Positions 38,576-47,454 of a stretch of DNA of 64,000 nt are shown one piece after another. Location of the stretch: positions 62,001 to 126,000 of the forward strand of contig NZ_QGDB01000006.1 in NCBI RefSeq assembly GCF_003149535.1, read 5' to 3'. Each line of letters opens with the position of its first letter. The stretch's first letter is position 1. The notes below the pieces were generated by a model. The model saw only the letters and a program-made list of their open reading frames with translations. It did no database searches and was not told where the DNA came from. The translations under genes were made by a program, and so were the position numbers. The stretch is from Falsochrobactrum shanghaiense (GTDB lineage Bacteria; Pseudomonadota; Alphaproteobacteria; Rhizobiales; Rhizobiaceae).

Positions 38576-40008
38576 AGCGCAACCGCAAGGTCAAGATTCT
38601 CGCAACGCTGGGTCCGGCGTCAGGCGAAGAAGCTATCATCGCCGAGCTCTTTGAAGCCGGGGCCGATGTCTTCCGCATCAATATGAGCCATGCGGATCAT
38701 GATCTGATGCGCACGCTCGTCAAACGTATCCGCAGCGTGGAAAAGAAGCTTGGCCGCCCCATTGGTATTCTTGCCGACCTGCAAGGCCCAAAGCTGCGCG
38801 TTGGCAAATTCAGGGATGGCAAGGTCGAACTCGTTCCCGGCCAGACCTTCACGCTGGACGACAATGATGCACCGGGCGACGAAAATCGCGTTTTCCTGCC
38901 GCATCCTGAAATTCTCGAAGCCGTGCAGCCGGGACATCGCCTGCTGATCGATGATGGCAGGCTGCATCTGGTCGCAGAAGCCTGCGACGGCAAGTCGATC
39001 CGCTGCAAGGTGATTTCGGGCACCCGGATTTCCGACCGCAAGGGTGTGAGCCTGCCGGACACGACGCTGGGCGTCGGTGCGCTGACCGAGAAGGATCATC
39101 GTGACCTTGAAGCCGTGCTGAAGGAAGAAATCGACTGGGTGGCGCTATCCTTCATCCAGCGCCCCGAAGATCTGGCCGAAGTGCGCAAAATCTCGCGCGG
39201 CAAGGTCGGACTGATGTCGAAAATCGAAAAGCCGCAGGCGGTGACAAGGCTTGACGAGATCATCGAGCTTTCGGACGCAATCATGGTTGCGCGCGGAGAT
39301 CTCGGTGTCGAGATGCCGCTTGAAAGCGTTCCGGGCATCCAGAAGCAGATCACCCGCAAGGCGCGCCGTGCCGGCAAGCCGGTGGTGGTTGCAACGCAGA
39401 TGCTCGAATCGATGATTACCGCGCCGGTGCCGACGCGCGCAGAAGTGTCGGACGTGGCAACCGCCGTCTTCGAAGGGGCGGATGCGGTCATGCTTTCCGC
39501 CGAATCCGCTTCCGGTCAATATCCGGTGGAAGCGGTTGCCACCATGAACCGTATTGCCGAGAAGGTGGAGCGGGAGCCGACCTATTCGAGCATCATCGAC
39601 GCACAGCGCGCCATTCCGGAGCCGACGGGCGCGGATGCGATTTCGCTGGCTGCGCGGCAGATTGCCGAAACGCTGCGGCTGTCGGCGATCGTCACCTACA
39701 CCGCTTCCGGCACGACTGGGCTGCGGGCTGCGCGCGAGCGTCCAAGCACGCCGATCATCGCGCTGTCTCCGGTGGTCGATACCGCACGCAGGCTTTCCCT
39801 CGTATGGGGTCTGCATTGCGTGGTGACCCATGATGCTGAAGAACTGGAAGGCATGGTCGATCATGCCTGCCAGATCGCCTACAAGGAAAAATTCGCAAAA
39901 GCGGGCGACCGTATCATCATTACGGCAGGGGTGCCGTTCGGCACGCCCGGCGCAACCAACATGCTGCGCATCGCCTATATCGGGGCGGATGGCCAATCGG
40001 CCATCTGA
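38572..40008 (+). CDS. pyk: Pyruvate kinase
   Basis: A 478-residue glycolytic enzyme (PEP + ADP to pyruvate + ATP). Motifs: KILATLGPASGEEA and FRINMSHADHD, ILADLQGPKLRVG, LMSKIEKPQAVTRLDEI, and the active-site signature IMVARGDLGVEMP; the C-terminal domain carries ITYTASGTTGLRA-like sequence (IVTYTASGTTG). It overlaps the upstream DUF1036 gene by four bases. A terminator follows about 33 bases after the stop. Confidence 0.96.
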   Translation: MKRNRKVKILATLGPASGEEAIIAELFEAGADVFRINMSHADHDLMRTLVKRIRSVEKKLGRPIGILADLQGPKLRVGKFRDGKVELVPGQTFTLDDNDAPGDENRVFLPHPEILEAVQPGHRLLIDDGRLHLVAEACDGKSIRCKVISGTRISDRKGVSLPDTTLGVGALTEKDHRDLEAVLKEEIDWVALSFIQRPEDLAEVRKISRGKVGLMSKIEKPQAVTRLDEIIELSDAIMVARGDLGVEMPLESVPGIQKQITRKARRAGKPVVVATQMLESMITAPVPTRAEVSDVATAVFEGADAVMLSAESASGQYPVEAVATMNRIAEKVEREPTYSSIIDAQRAIPEPTGADAISLAARQIAETLRLSAIVTYTASGTTGLRAARERPSTPIIALSPVVDTARRLSLVWGLHCVVTHDAEELEGMVDHACQIAYKEKFAKAGDRIIITAGVPFGTPGATNMLRIAYIGADGQSAI

Positions 40009-40041
40009 CCGGTTCCCCTTGCGGGCAACATGCTCTAAGTA

Positions 40042-40072
40042 AAAACGCGCCTCTTCGGGGCGCGTTTTGGTT
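40042..40072 (+). terminator. Rho-independent terminator after pyk
   Basis: Stem AAAACGCGCC/GGCGCGTTTT with a short loop, then TTGGTTT. It lies between pyk and the convergent TPR gene and can serve both. Confidence 0.85.
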
Positions 40073-40089
40073 TGCAAATCACGCAAGGA

Positions 40090-40803
40090 TCAGGTGCGGG
40101 TGTCGGTCAGTTCTTCGGTGAGGTCGATATAGTTTTTTTGTGCGTCGCGCATCATCGGGTTGATGGTCAGCGCCTTCTCATAGGCTTTCATGGCCTGTTC
40201 CTTGAGGCCGCGCGCGCGCAGGATCGCGGCCATGCCGCTCAGCGCGCCATAGTGGCGGGGTTCAAGCTCCAGCGTACGATAAATGTCATGCATGGCATGG
40301 GCGTAATCATTGCGCAGAAAATGCACGGTCGCGCGCCGGTTCCATGCCTCGGCATAGTCCGGGTCAAGTGCTATGGCTTCGTTGAGGAAATCGAGCGCCG
40401 AGGCGTAACGGCGTTCAAGCATGGCGGCATTGGCCCATTGCACCAGCAGATCAACGGTGGCGCTGCCCGATTGTGACCATATACGATTGATCTGGATCGT
40501 GATGCGACGCGCCTTGGCTTCGTTGCTTGCGCGGCGAAGATCGGCAAAGAGCTTGTCGAGGCGATCTTCCTGTGTCTGCGCTTGGGGTGCCGCAGGAGCC
40601 GTCCGGGCGGGCTTTTGCTCGCTGTCAGGGCCAATCTGCACGGGGAGGAGAGGCGCTATGAGCGCAGAGGACGCCGGTGCGGGGGGCGGCCTGGTTTCTG
40701 CATGTGCAGGCATGTCGAGAGACAGGCCTGTTCCCATAATGGCGGCAAGCGCTATCGGATGCAAATATGCAAAAACGTTCCGCATACGCATAATGTCGAT
40801 CAT
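40090..40803 (-). CDS. Periplasmic TPR-repeat protein
   Basis: A 237-residue protein. A signal-like N-terminus (MRNVFAYLHPIALAAIMG to PAHA) precedes a Pro/Ala-rich linker and then about four TPR units (ALDFLNEAIALDPDYAEAW and AMHDIYRTLELEPRHYGAL are clear ones). The likely role is protein-protein scaffolding in the periplasm. Three in-frame ATGs (40803, 40791, 40785) compete, none with a strong ribosome site. L36 is encoded 37 bases upstream. Confidence 0.82.
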   Translation of the reverse strand: MIDIMRMRNVFAYLHPIALAAIMGTGLSLDMPAHAETRPPPAPASSALIAPLLPVQIGPDSEQKPARTAPAAPQAQTQEDRLDKLFADLRRASNEAKARRITIQINRIWSQSGSATVDLLVQWANAAMLERRYASALDFLNEAIALDPDYAEAWNRRATVHFLRNDYAHAMHDIYRTLELEPRHYGALSGMAAILRARGLKEQAMKAYEKALTINPMMRDAQKNYIDLTEELTDTRT

Positions 40804-40840
40804 GCGTAGCGAAACGTCAAATGCAAAATGCGAAATAAGA

Positions 40841-40966
40841 TCAGCCCTGACGAGCCTTGAAGCGCGGGGCAGTCTTGTTGATGAGGTAAACGCGGCCCTT
40901 GCGGCGGACGAGCTGGCAGTCGCGATGACGGGCCTTGAGCGCCTTGAGCGAGTTCTTGATCTTCAT
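40841..40966 (-). CDS. rpmJ: 50S ribosomal protein L36, zinc-free (YkgO) type
   Basis: A 41-residue protein beginning [20 protein letters not shown] and ending [11 protein letters not shown]. Only one cysteine remains, so the CxxC...H zinc site is lost; this is the C-minus form typical of alphaproteobacteria. The longer open frame to 41041 does not match L36 and is not used. Confidence 0.93.
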   Translation of the reverse strand: MKIKNSLKALKARHRDCQLVRRKGRVYLINKTAPRFKARQG

Positions 40967-41189
40967 GTCAATCACCGGTCTGGTTGGCCCATCGACAAGC
41001 ATGCCGCCGGGCGTCATAAAAACAGGCGCCCGAAGCGCCAATTGGTTACAGACACGGATATGTGCCTGAAGGGTTGGCCGAAATACACAAGAATCCGGCC
41101 TTATGTCAACTCCCGCATGACAGATTCACAGGCGCGGGCGCTGAAAAACTTGCCCCAAGCGCAAGCTTTTCGCAAAATATGCGGATTCA

Positions 41190-42287
41190 TCACGCTTGAT
41201 GCGGGCTGCGCGGTCTGATCCGGGTCACATGACCCATCTTGCGGCCCGGTCGTGCTTCCTTTTTACCGTAAAGCTGGAGGACGGCATCGGGTTCGGACAG
41301 AATCGCCGGCACGCTCTTTACATCGTCGCCGATGAGATTCTGCATGATGCAGTCAGAATGACGGTTCGTATTGCCCAAAGGCAGGCCGGCGACCGCACGT
41401 ATATGCTGCTCGAACTGCGAGATGGCGCAGGCCGCTTCCGTCCAGTGGCCGGAATTATGCACGCGCGGTGCAAATTCATTGGCAAGCAGGGTTCCGTCTT
41501 CAAGCACGAAGAATTCGAGGCCGAGCACGCCGACATAATCGAGCGCATGCAGGAGTTTCTCTGCGGCGCTGCGGGCCGCTTGCGCGGTCTGCGCGGAGAT
41601 TGTGGCGGGAACCGTCGAAGTTGCGAGAATTCCGTCCCGATGCACGTTTTCGGCAATGTCGAAAATCGCCACATTGCCGATGCGGTCGCGCGCGGCAATG
41701 ACGGAGACTTCACGCTCGAACGCGACAAGGCCCTCAAGAATGGCAGGGGCGTGGTTTATGGCTTCAAGCGCGCTTCTTGCCTGCGCCTCATCGAGAGAGT
41801 CGAGGCGGACCTGTCCCTTGCCGTCATAGCCGAGGCGGCGGGTCTTGAGGATGCCGCGCCCGCCGAGCGCTCCAAGGGCTGCAATGAGGGATTCCTCATC
41901 GTCGACCAGACGCCATGGCGCGGTCTCGATGCCGCTTTCATTGAGAAACTGTTTTTCGGTAAAGCGGTCCTGCGAGATTTCAAGGGCTGCGGGCGGCGGC
42001 AGGACGAGCGCCGTCTGTGCCAGGCTGTCGGCAGCATGGACCGGCACGTTTTCGAATTCATAGGTGATGACATCACAAGCCGACGCCAGTTTTGCCAAGG
42101 CTTCCGCGTCGTCATAGGCGGCGATGATCTGGCTATTTGCCGTCTGTGCCGCAGGGCAATCCGTTTGCGGTTCCAGAATCACGGTTTTATAGCCAAGGCG
42201 TGCTGCGGCCATGGCGAGCATGCGGCCCAGCTGGCCGCCGCCGATTATGCCAATGGTGGAGCCGGGTTGCAGCGCGTTCTTATCCAT
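41190..42287 (-). CDS. purK: N5-carboxyaminoimidazole ribonucleotide synthase
   Basis: A 365-residue ATP-grasp enzyme that carboxylates AIR to N5-CAIR in purine synthesis. Motifs: TIGIIGGGQLGRMLA at the start, VITYEFENVP, ILKTRRLGYDGKGQV, and EFAPRVHNSGHWTEAA. The ATG at 42287 lies two bases after the purE stop; another ATG at 42299 would overlap purE. The pair purE-purK is the usual operon. Confidence 0.94.
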   Translation of the reverse strand: MDKNALQPGSTIGIIGGGQLGRMLAMAAARLGYKTVILEPQTDCPAAQTANSQIIAAYDDAEALAKLASACDVITYEFENVPVHAADSLAQTALVLPPPAALEISQDRFTEKQFLNESGIETAPWRLVDDEESLIAALGALGGRGILKTRRLGYDGKGQVRLDSLDEAQARSALEAINHAPAILEGLVAFEREVSVIAARDRIGNVAIFDIAENVHRDGILATSTVPATISAQTAQAARSAAEKLLHALDYVGVLGLEFFVLEDGTLLANEFAPRVHNSGHWTEAACAISQFEQHIRAVAGLPLGNTNRHSDCIMQNLIGDDVKSVPAILSEPDAVLQLYGKKEARPGRKMGHVTRIRPRSPHQA

Positions 42288-42288
42288 A

Positions 42289-42783
42289 TCAGACCTCATC
42301 GGATGGGCGTTCCGCCACGCTTTCGGTTTGGGCTTTGCGCCACTCGTCCAGCCGGTCGGCGAGGGCCTCGTCATGAAGGGCGAGAACGGCTGCGGCAAGC
42401 AGAGCGGCGTTGACGGCGCCAGCGCGACCAATCGCCAATGTTCCGACCGGAATTCCGGCTGGCATCTGCACGATGGACAAAAGCGAATCCTGTCCTGACA
42501 AGGCCTTCGATTGCACCGGCACGCCGAAAACCGGCAGTGGCGTCATTGCCGCCGTCATGCCGGGGAGATGGGCCGCGCCGCCTGCACCGGCAATCACCAC
42601 GCTGAAGCCTTCAGCCTTGGCTCCCTTGGCAAAATCGACAAGGCGATCGGGGGTGCGATGCGCTGAAACGATGCGCGCATCATAGGTAATTTGCAGCGCA
42701 TCCAGTGTTTCCGCTGCATGGCGCATGGTTTCCCAGTCGGACTGGCTGCCCATGATAATGGCGACATCTGCATTGGCGCTCAT
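42289..42783 (-). CDS. purE: N5-carboxyaminoimidazole ribonucleotide mutase
   Basis: A 164-residue class I PurE. The family motifs are [10 protein letters not shown] near the start, the catalytic-histidine region VSAHRTPDR, and [13 protein letters not shown]. It converts the PurK product to CAIR. First gene of purE-purK. The C-terminal ~15 residues (VAERPSDEV end) vary from family length but nothing is missing. Confidence 0.95.
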   Translation of the reverse strand: MSANADVAIIMGSQSDWETMRHAAETLDALQITYDARIVSAHRTPDRLVDFAKGAKAEGFSVVIAGAGGAAHLPGMTAAMTPLPVFGVPVQSKALSGQDSLLSIVQMPAGIPVGTLAIGRAGAVNAALLAAAVLALHDEALADRLDEWRKAQTESVAERPSDEV

Positions 42784-42858
42784 TGATTTCCCTTATGGCG
42801 TTGTGAATGAAAAACAAAGCCGGGCAAGGCCCGGCTGCGAGAAAATGTGGTCGGCAGT

Positions 42859-43062
42859 TCAGGCGATGATGTCGGGTATCACCAGATCTTCCATTTCCTG
42901 AAGCTTGTCCTTGACGGCCAGTTTTTTCTTCTTCATCCGCTGGATTCGCAATTGATCGCAGCCGGTCGCCATCATGGCGTTGATGGCTGCATCGAAATCC
43001 GCATGTTCCTGTTTCAGACGTGCTACGGCCAATCTGATTTCGGCCTGTTCCTGATCGGACAT
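42859..43062 (-). CDS. DUF465 (YdcH-like) small helical protein
   Basis: A 67-residue, highly charged coiled-coil-like protein (RLKQEHADFDAAINAMM then RIQRMKKKKLAVKDKLQEME). Matches the DUF465/YdcH family. It is on the same strand as purE, 75 bases upstream of it, and is divergent from a paralogue at 43346. Function unknown. Confidence 0.85.
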   Translation of the reverse strand: MSDQEQAEIRLAVARLKQEHADFDAAINAMMATGCDQLRIQRMKKKKLAVKDKLQEMEDLVIPDIIA

Positions 43063-43345
43063 GCGGCTTGCCCCATTGGTTCAAAATGATGTTACAGGCC
43101 CCGCCGCCAAATGGCTGGCTATGGCGTTTGAACGCCTGCTGGCGAAGCCCTTATCACATTTTTCGAGTTTGGAAAATGCTACCACATCAAATTCGACTTT
43201 CCACCAAACTCGTGCCAAACTGTCATGGTTCTGTCATGAATGGTGGTCGCCACGCCTTCCATGTCATGGCGGCTGCAAAGCGGATGAGGCGTTGTGGTTG
43301 CGCTGCATCGGTTCATCCGATGGGAAATCAATCAAAGGAGAAATG

Positions 43346-43528
43346 ATGATGGCTATCGAGTCCCATCTTGCCACGCTCGAAAAAAAGCACGGCGCGCTGG
43401 AACAGGAAATCTCCGAAGCTATTGCGTCACCGGCAATGGATAACCTTCATGTTGCATCTCTCAAACGCAGGAAGCTGGCTCTCAAGGAGCAGATTGAAAA
43501 ATTGAAATCCCAAGTCACTCGCCATTAA
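43346..43528 (+). CDS. DUF465 (YdcH-like) small helical protein, divergent paralogue
   Basis: A 60-residue protein (MMAIESHLATLEKKHGALEQ start; SLKRRKLALKEQIEKLKSQ near the end) of the DUF465 family. AAAGGAG precedes three consecutive ATGs (43343, 43346, 43349); spacing favours the second or third. The long open frame upstream of this point has no family match. It shares the RKKLA-LKEQ heptad layout with the opposite-strand gene. Confidence 0.88.
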   Translation: MMAIESHLATLEKKHGALEQEISEAIASPAMDNLHVASLKRRKLALKEQIEKLKSQVTRH

Positions 43529-43714
43529 AAACAAAGCCTGACATCAGACTTTTGCGGGTCCGCAAGCAGGCAGCAATGCTTCAACCTTCTGGACCTTTGC
43601 TCTTGTAAGCGAAGATATTTCATTGGCGGCTGGGACACGGCCGCCAAATAATTGATTTCAGCACTATTCTGGAATTCCCCTGTTCAAAGGGAACCGTCAC
43701 ACTCATCCGCACTT

Positions 43715-43877
43715 AAAGCGTGTCGCGATCTTTCAGATCCGCTCCTTACGCTTTTGTTGTTTTAACGCGCATCTTTTCCGAAAACCGGTTCCCACTTTTC
43801 GGGATGCGCTTTAAGTTGTTGTTTTAACGCATGTCGTTATCCCGAAACCGGTTCCCACTTTCGGGCGACATGCTTTA
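43715..43877 (-). repeat. Composite ~165-bp palindromic repeat, right copy (inverted)
   Basis: Reverse complement of the unit at 37754-37920 with only scattered changes. Read on the minus strand it starts TAAAGCATGTCGCCCGAAAG, and that TAA is the stop codon of the MFS gene. The remaining bases between the DUF465 gene and the repeat (43529-43714) show no gene or terminator. Confidence 0.88.
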
Positions 43878-45113
43878 GTTATCCGGCTCCGCCCTTGGGT
43901 CCAGCTTCATGACTTCGGGCGTTGCGCTGCGGCTTGCCGGCATGCTTTTGAAATTGTCTTTTTCCTCTTTCGAGGGGGCCGCGCGCTGGCGATAGCGGAA
44001 CAAGGCATAGCCGGCGATCGATATATGGGCGAGGGCCGTTATCGCAAAAAGTGCGGATGGCCAGAAAATACCCATGAAGGCCGCGCCGAGCAGGGGGCCG
44101 AGCATGGTTCCAAAACCGTATAGTAGCAGCAGGCCGCTCGATACTTTCACGAAGCTTTCCGAAGAGGCGTGGTCATTTGCATGGGCGACGGCGACCGGAT
44201 AAAGCGCGTAGGCCAGTGCGCCATAGCAGCCGGTCATCATGATGATGACCGTTCCATCGGAAGGCCCGATGATGAAGGCGAGAAGCCCGACAAGGGCTGC
44301 GAGCGAGGCCACGCCTGCAAGCACGAAACGGCGATCGACCAGATCGGAAATGCGCCCGACGGGGATTTGCATGAGCGCCCCTGCGGCAATGGTGACGCTG
44401 ACCATCAGGGCGATTTCGACGGTTGAGATGCCCGATTGCGCGCCGAAGACTGCGCCAAGCGTTCCCCATGCGCCATTGGCTATGCCGATCAATATGCAGC
44501 CGACGAAGGCTGCGGGCGAATTGCGATAGAGCGCTTTGAGATCAAGCTGCACTTCCGTAAGCGGCCTGGGGCTGACTGCGGTGGAAATAGCGGTGGGAAT
44601 GAGGGCAAGACAGAAGAAAATGCCGGTGATCATGAACAGATGGTCTGTATGGATGTCTCCGGTGGCAACGAGCATCTGCCCGCTCATCGTCGCTCCGTAA
44701 TTGACCATCATATAGAGGCCGAAAATCCTGCCGCGCGATTCGTTGGTGGCGCGCTCATTGAGCCAGCTTTCGATGACCATGAATGCGCCCGCCATGGAAA
44801 AGCCGGTGAAGGCACGCAGGACGATCCAGGCCGTCGCATCGATATAGATGCCCGACAGCAATGCGATGATGGCGGCTGAGGCGGCAAAGCAGCCAAAGGC
44901 GCGCACATGGCCGACCCGGCGCACGAGGCGGGGTGCGAAAACGCATCCGGCGACGAAACCGCCTGCCCAGGTCGTGCCGAGCAGGCCCAGCGACGCCACG
45001 GAAAAACCTTCGATGCCGCCGCGTAACGGCAGCAGAAGCCCATGCAGGCCCGAAGCGATCAGAAGAAAAGCAGTTCCGCAAAGGAGGGCGAGAACCTGAA
45101 TGTAAATGCGCAA
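43875..45113 (-). CDS. MFS transporter (YcaD-like)
   Basis: A 412-residue carrier with about 12 membrane helices. The stretch GFSMAGAFMVIESWLNERATN in the first half is typical of the YcaD group. The C-terminal ~40 residues are a polar tail. The start is TTG at 45113: GGGAAG lies six bases before and no closer ATG is in frame. Substrate unknown. The stop codon is provided by the edge of the composite repeat. Confidence 0.87.
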   Translation of the reverse strand: MRIYIQVLALLCGTAFLLIASGLHGLLLPLRGGIEGFSVASLGLLGTTWAGGFVAGCVFAPRLVRRVGHVRAFGCFAASAAIIALLSGIYIDATAWIVLRAFTGFSMAGAFMVIESWLNERATNESRGRIFGLYMMVNYGATMSGQMLVATGDIHTDHLFMITGIFFCLALIPTAISTAVSPRPLTEVQLDLKALYRNSPAAFVGCILIGIANGAWGTLGAVFGAQSGISTVEIALMVSVTIAAGALMQIPVGRISDLVDRRFVLAGVASLAALVGLLAFIIGPSDGTVIIMMTGCYGALAYALYPVAVAHANDHASSESFVKVSSGLLLLYGFGTMLGPLLGAAFMGIFWPSALFAITALAHISIAGYALFRYRQRAAPSKEEKDNFKSMPASRSATPEVMKLDPRAEPDN

Positions 45114-45157
45114 GTGAAACTTCCCGGAATTATAGATGCAGCGTCAGTGGAATTATC

Positions 45158-45352
45158 TTAACGAAAAAGAGCCTCTGCTGCTGCCCGACTGTCGCCTTTT
45201 TTCAGCTTTTCCACCTTCAGCCGCTCGATCTCGGATTGAAGGACGGCGATATGCTGATCGATCTCGGCAAGAGAGAGCAAAGACAATTCTTCTTCGCTCA
45301 GGATCAAGCTGCGGCGTGGCTTCATTATGTCATCGTCATCTAAACCGCTCAT
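45158..45352 (-). CDS. DUF1192 small protein
   Basis: A 64-residue acidic/helical protein (MSGLDDDDIMKPRRSLILSE start; a coiled-coil IAVLQSEIERLKVEKLKKG in the second half). Family DUF1192 occurs widely in alphaproteobacteria. The ATG at 45352 follows GGAGG closely. It is divergent from the quinone oxidoreductase gene. Function unknown. Confidence 0.85.
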   Translation of the reverse strand: MSGLDDDDIMKPRRSLILSEEELSLLSLAEIDQHIAVLQSEIERLKVEKLKKGDSRAAAEALFR

Positions 45353-45466
45353 GAGCCTCCTCCAAAGCCAATGCGCGCGCCTAAAGCAGCCAGGCGCCGA
45401 TAAAAGATTTAACACCTTGAATCTTCGCATATATATTTGCGAAAATCGATGAAGATTTCCCTCATT

Positions 45467-45521
45467 CCCGCTGAAGCCCTTTCAGGCGGGTATAATGCGA
45501 GACCGTCACGCGATGACGGTC
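45467..45521 (+). promoter_or_regulatory. TATAAT promoter framed by two inverted repeats
   Basis: A consensus TATAAT (45491-45496) is preceded by an imperfect dyad CCCGCTGAA/TTCAGGCGGG (45467-45490) and followed by a perfect dyad GACCGTCA/TGACGGTC (45501-45508 and 45514-45521). The second dyad would cover the start of transcription. This is the layout of an operator-controlled promoter for the quinone oxidoreductase gene. Confidence 0.5.
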
Positions 45522-45546
45522 AGGCGGAACCGACAGGAGTTTGACG

Positions 45547-46551
45547 ATGATGGCCGAATTGCCTTCCCAGATGATAGCGATCGAAATTGCTGAACCGGGC
45601 GGTGCACATATGCTGCGGCCGACGCATCGCTCCGTGCCTGTGCCCAGCGGCAGGGAAATTCTGGTGCGGGTGCGTGCGGCCGGCGTGAACCGGCCGGATG
45701 TGGTGCAGCGGCAGGGCAATTATGCGCCGCCGCCGGGCGCATCTGATATACCGGGGCTGGAAATCGCCGGCGATATAGTGGCGCTGGGAGACGAGGTTGA
45801 ACGCTACAGGATCGGCGATCAGGTGATGGCGCTGCTTGCTGGCGGCGGCTATGCCGAATATGCGGTCGTGCATGAGACCAATGCGCTGCCGCTTCCCAAA
45901 GGTTATGGCTATATCGAGGCTGCGGCCATACCTGAAACCTTCTTTACGGTCTGGCATAATGTGTTCGAGCGCGGAGGCTTGAAGAGCGGGGAAACGCTGC
46001 TGGTGCATGGCGGCTCGTCGGGCATTGGAACCACGGCGATCCAGCTTGGCAAGGCTTTTGGCGCCCATGTCATTGCGACGGCGGGTTCGCCGGAAAAATG
46101 CGAGGCCTGCCTGAAGCTTGGCGCGGAAAAGGCGGTAAATTATCGCGAGGAGGATTTTGTCGCTGCCGTAAAGGAAGCGACCGGCGGCAAGGGCGCGGAT
46201 GTCATTTTAGACATGGTGGGCGGCGATTATGTCGATCGCAATTACAAGGCTGCGGCGGAGGATGGCCGTATCGTGCAGATCGCGTTTCTGAACGGTGCCA
46301 AGGCGACGGTCAATGTCGGAATATTGATGACCAGGCGACTGACCCATACCGGCTCCACGCTGCGACCGCGTTCTGTCGAATTCAAGGCAGGCATCGCGCA
46401 CCAGTTGGAGGCGAAGGTCTGGCCGCTTCTGGCGGAACGGCAGGTCGCCCCGGTAATGGATATGATTTTTCCGTTCAAGGATGCATGGCGCGCGCATGAA
46501 CGCATGGAAAGCAGCAAGCATATCGGCAAGATCGTGCTGGATGTCGCCTGA
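45547..46551 (+). CDS. NAD(P)H:quinone oxidoreductase (MDR family)
   Basis: A 334-residue medium-chain dehydrogenase without the structural zinc cysteines. Substrate-side motifs: VNRPDVVQRQGNYAPPPGAS; nucleotide site GGSSGIGTTAIQLGKAFGA; NYREEDF and the HTGSTLRPRS loop follow. It reduces quinones or enals. The start is taken at the ATG at 45547 with AGGAG seven bases before; the next codon is also ATG. It may be induced by electrophiles, given the dyads at its promoter (inference). Confidence 0.9.
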   Translation: MMAELPSQMIAIEIAEPGGAHMLRPTHRSVPVPSGREILVRVRAAGVNRPDVVQRQGNYAPPPGASDIPGLEIAGDIVALGDEVERYRIGDQVMALLAGGGYAEYAVVHETNALPLPKGYGYIEAAAIPETFFTVWHNVFERGGLKSGETLLVHGGSSGIGTTAIQLGKAFGAHVIATAGSPEKCEACLKLGAEKAVNYREEDFVAAVKEATGGKGADVILDMVGGDYVDRNYKAAAEDGRIVQIAFLNGAKATVNVGILMTRRLTHTGSTLRPRSVEFKAGIAHQLEAKVWPLLAERQVAPVMDMIFPFKDAWRAHERMESSKHIGKIVLDVA

Positions 46552-46704
46552 CGGCGCGGCGGTTTTTCAACAATGAGCGGGTAATCGCAGCGCTTTCTTG
46601 CTCTGGATGGAAAAAAAATATATATAAGCCGTGATTTCCCGGAAATTGTGGTTTTTGCCCACGGCCCGCGCCCCCGGAGCGGACGAACAAGAGGATTATA
46701 TCTA

Positions 46705-47391
46705 ATGGCCACCCAGCTTCTTATGCCGAAAGCAACGGCCGTCTGGCTTGTCGATAATACGGCGCTGTCTTTTGACCAGATCGCAGCATTCTGCAAATTG
46801 CACCCGCTCGAAGTAAAGGCTATCGCGGACGGTGAGGCTTCGCAGGGCATCAAGGGACTTGATCCGGTCATTACCGGCCAGCTTTCGCGCGAGGAGATCG
46901 TCAAGGGCGAGAAGGATCCCAATCACCGCCTGAAACTTGCCGAACCCAAGGTGCGGGTGCCGGAGGCCAAGCGCAAGGGACCGCGCTATACGCCCCTGTC
47001 CAAGCGTCAGGATCGTCCGAACGCGATTCTGTGGCTGGTGCGCAACCATCCCGAACTCAAGGATGCCCAGATTTCGCGCCTGATCGGCACGACCAAGTCG
47101 ACCATTGAACAGATTCGCAATCGCACGCACTGGAATTCAGCCAATCTTACCGCGATGGACCCGGTGACGCTGGGCCTTTGCTCGCAGATCGATCTGGATC
47201 TGGAAGTGGATCGTGCGGCGCGCAATCGCCCGGCTACCGCAGATGACAGCACGCTGCTGCCTGCATCCGCGACCGAGAATCTCGACTATCGCGATGAGAC
47301 GCCAGCGGAAGAGGAAGAGCTGGACGCGGACAAGGTTTTCGCCAAGCTTTCGTCCCTTCAGGGTTCGAAAGATGACGAAGACGAGGAATAA
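46705..47391 (+). CDS. trcR: TrcR-family cell-cycle transcriptional regulator (DUF1013)
   Basis: A 228-residue protein beginning MATQLLMPKATAVWLVDNTAL. The conserved DUF1013 part includes FDQIAAFCKLHPLEVKAIAD and LIGTTKSTIEQIRNRTHWN, the latter probably a helix-turn-helix. The C-terminal ~45 residues are acidic and disordered-looking. Caulobacter TrcR is a cell-cycle regulator of the same family. It is monocistronic with its own terminator. Confidence 0.9.
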   Translation: MATQLLMPKATAVWLVDNTALSFDQIAAFCKLHPLEVKAIADGEASQGIKGLDPVITGQLSREEIVKGEKDPNHRLKLAEPKVRVPEAKRKGPRYTPLSKRQDRPNAILWLVRNHPELKDAQISRLIGTTKSTIEQIRNRTHWNSANLTAMDPVTLGLCSQIDLDLEVDRAARNRPATADDSTLLPASATENLDYRDETPAEEEELDADKVFAKLSSLQGSKDDEDEE

Positions 47392-47410
47392 TCGTCTGGC
47401 CGTGAATTGA

Positions 47411-47440
47411 AAAAAGCCCGGTTTCGCCGGGCTTTTTGTT
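47411..47440 (+). terminator. Rho-independent terminator after trcR
   Basis: Stem AAAAAGCCCGG/CCGGGCTTTTT with a TTTCG loop (47411-47437). Confidence 0.92.
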
Positions 47441-47454
47441 GGGAGGATGGGTTG

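Noticed and set aside
41196-42413. 405-residue open frame on the plus strand
   Set aside because: Antisense to purK, which is complete and family-like.
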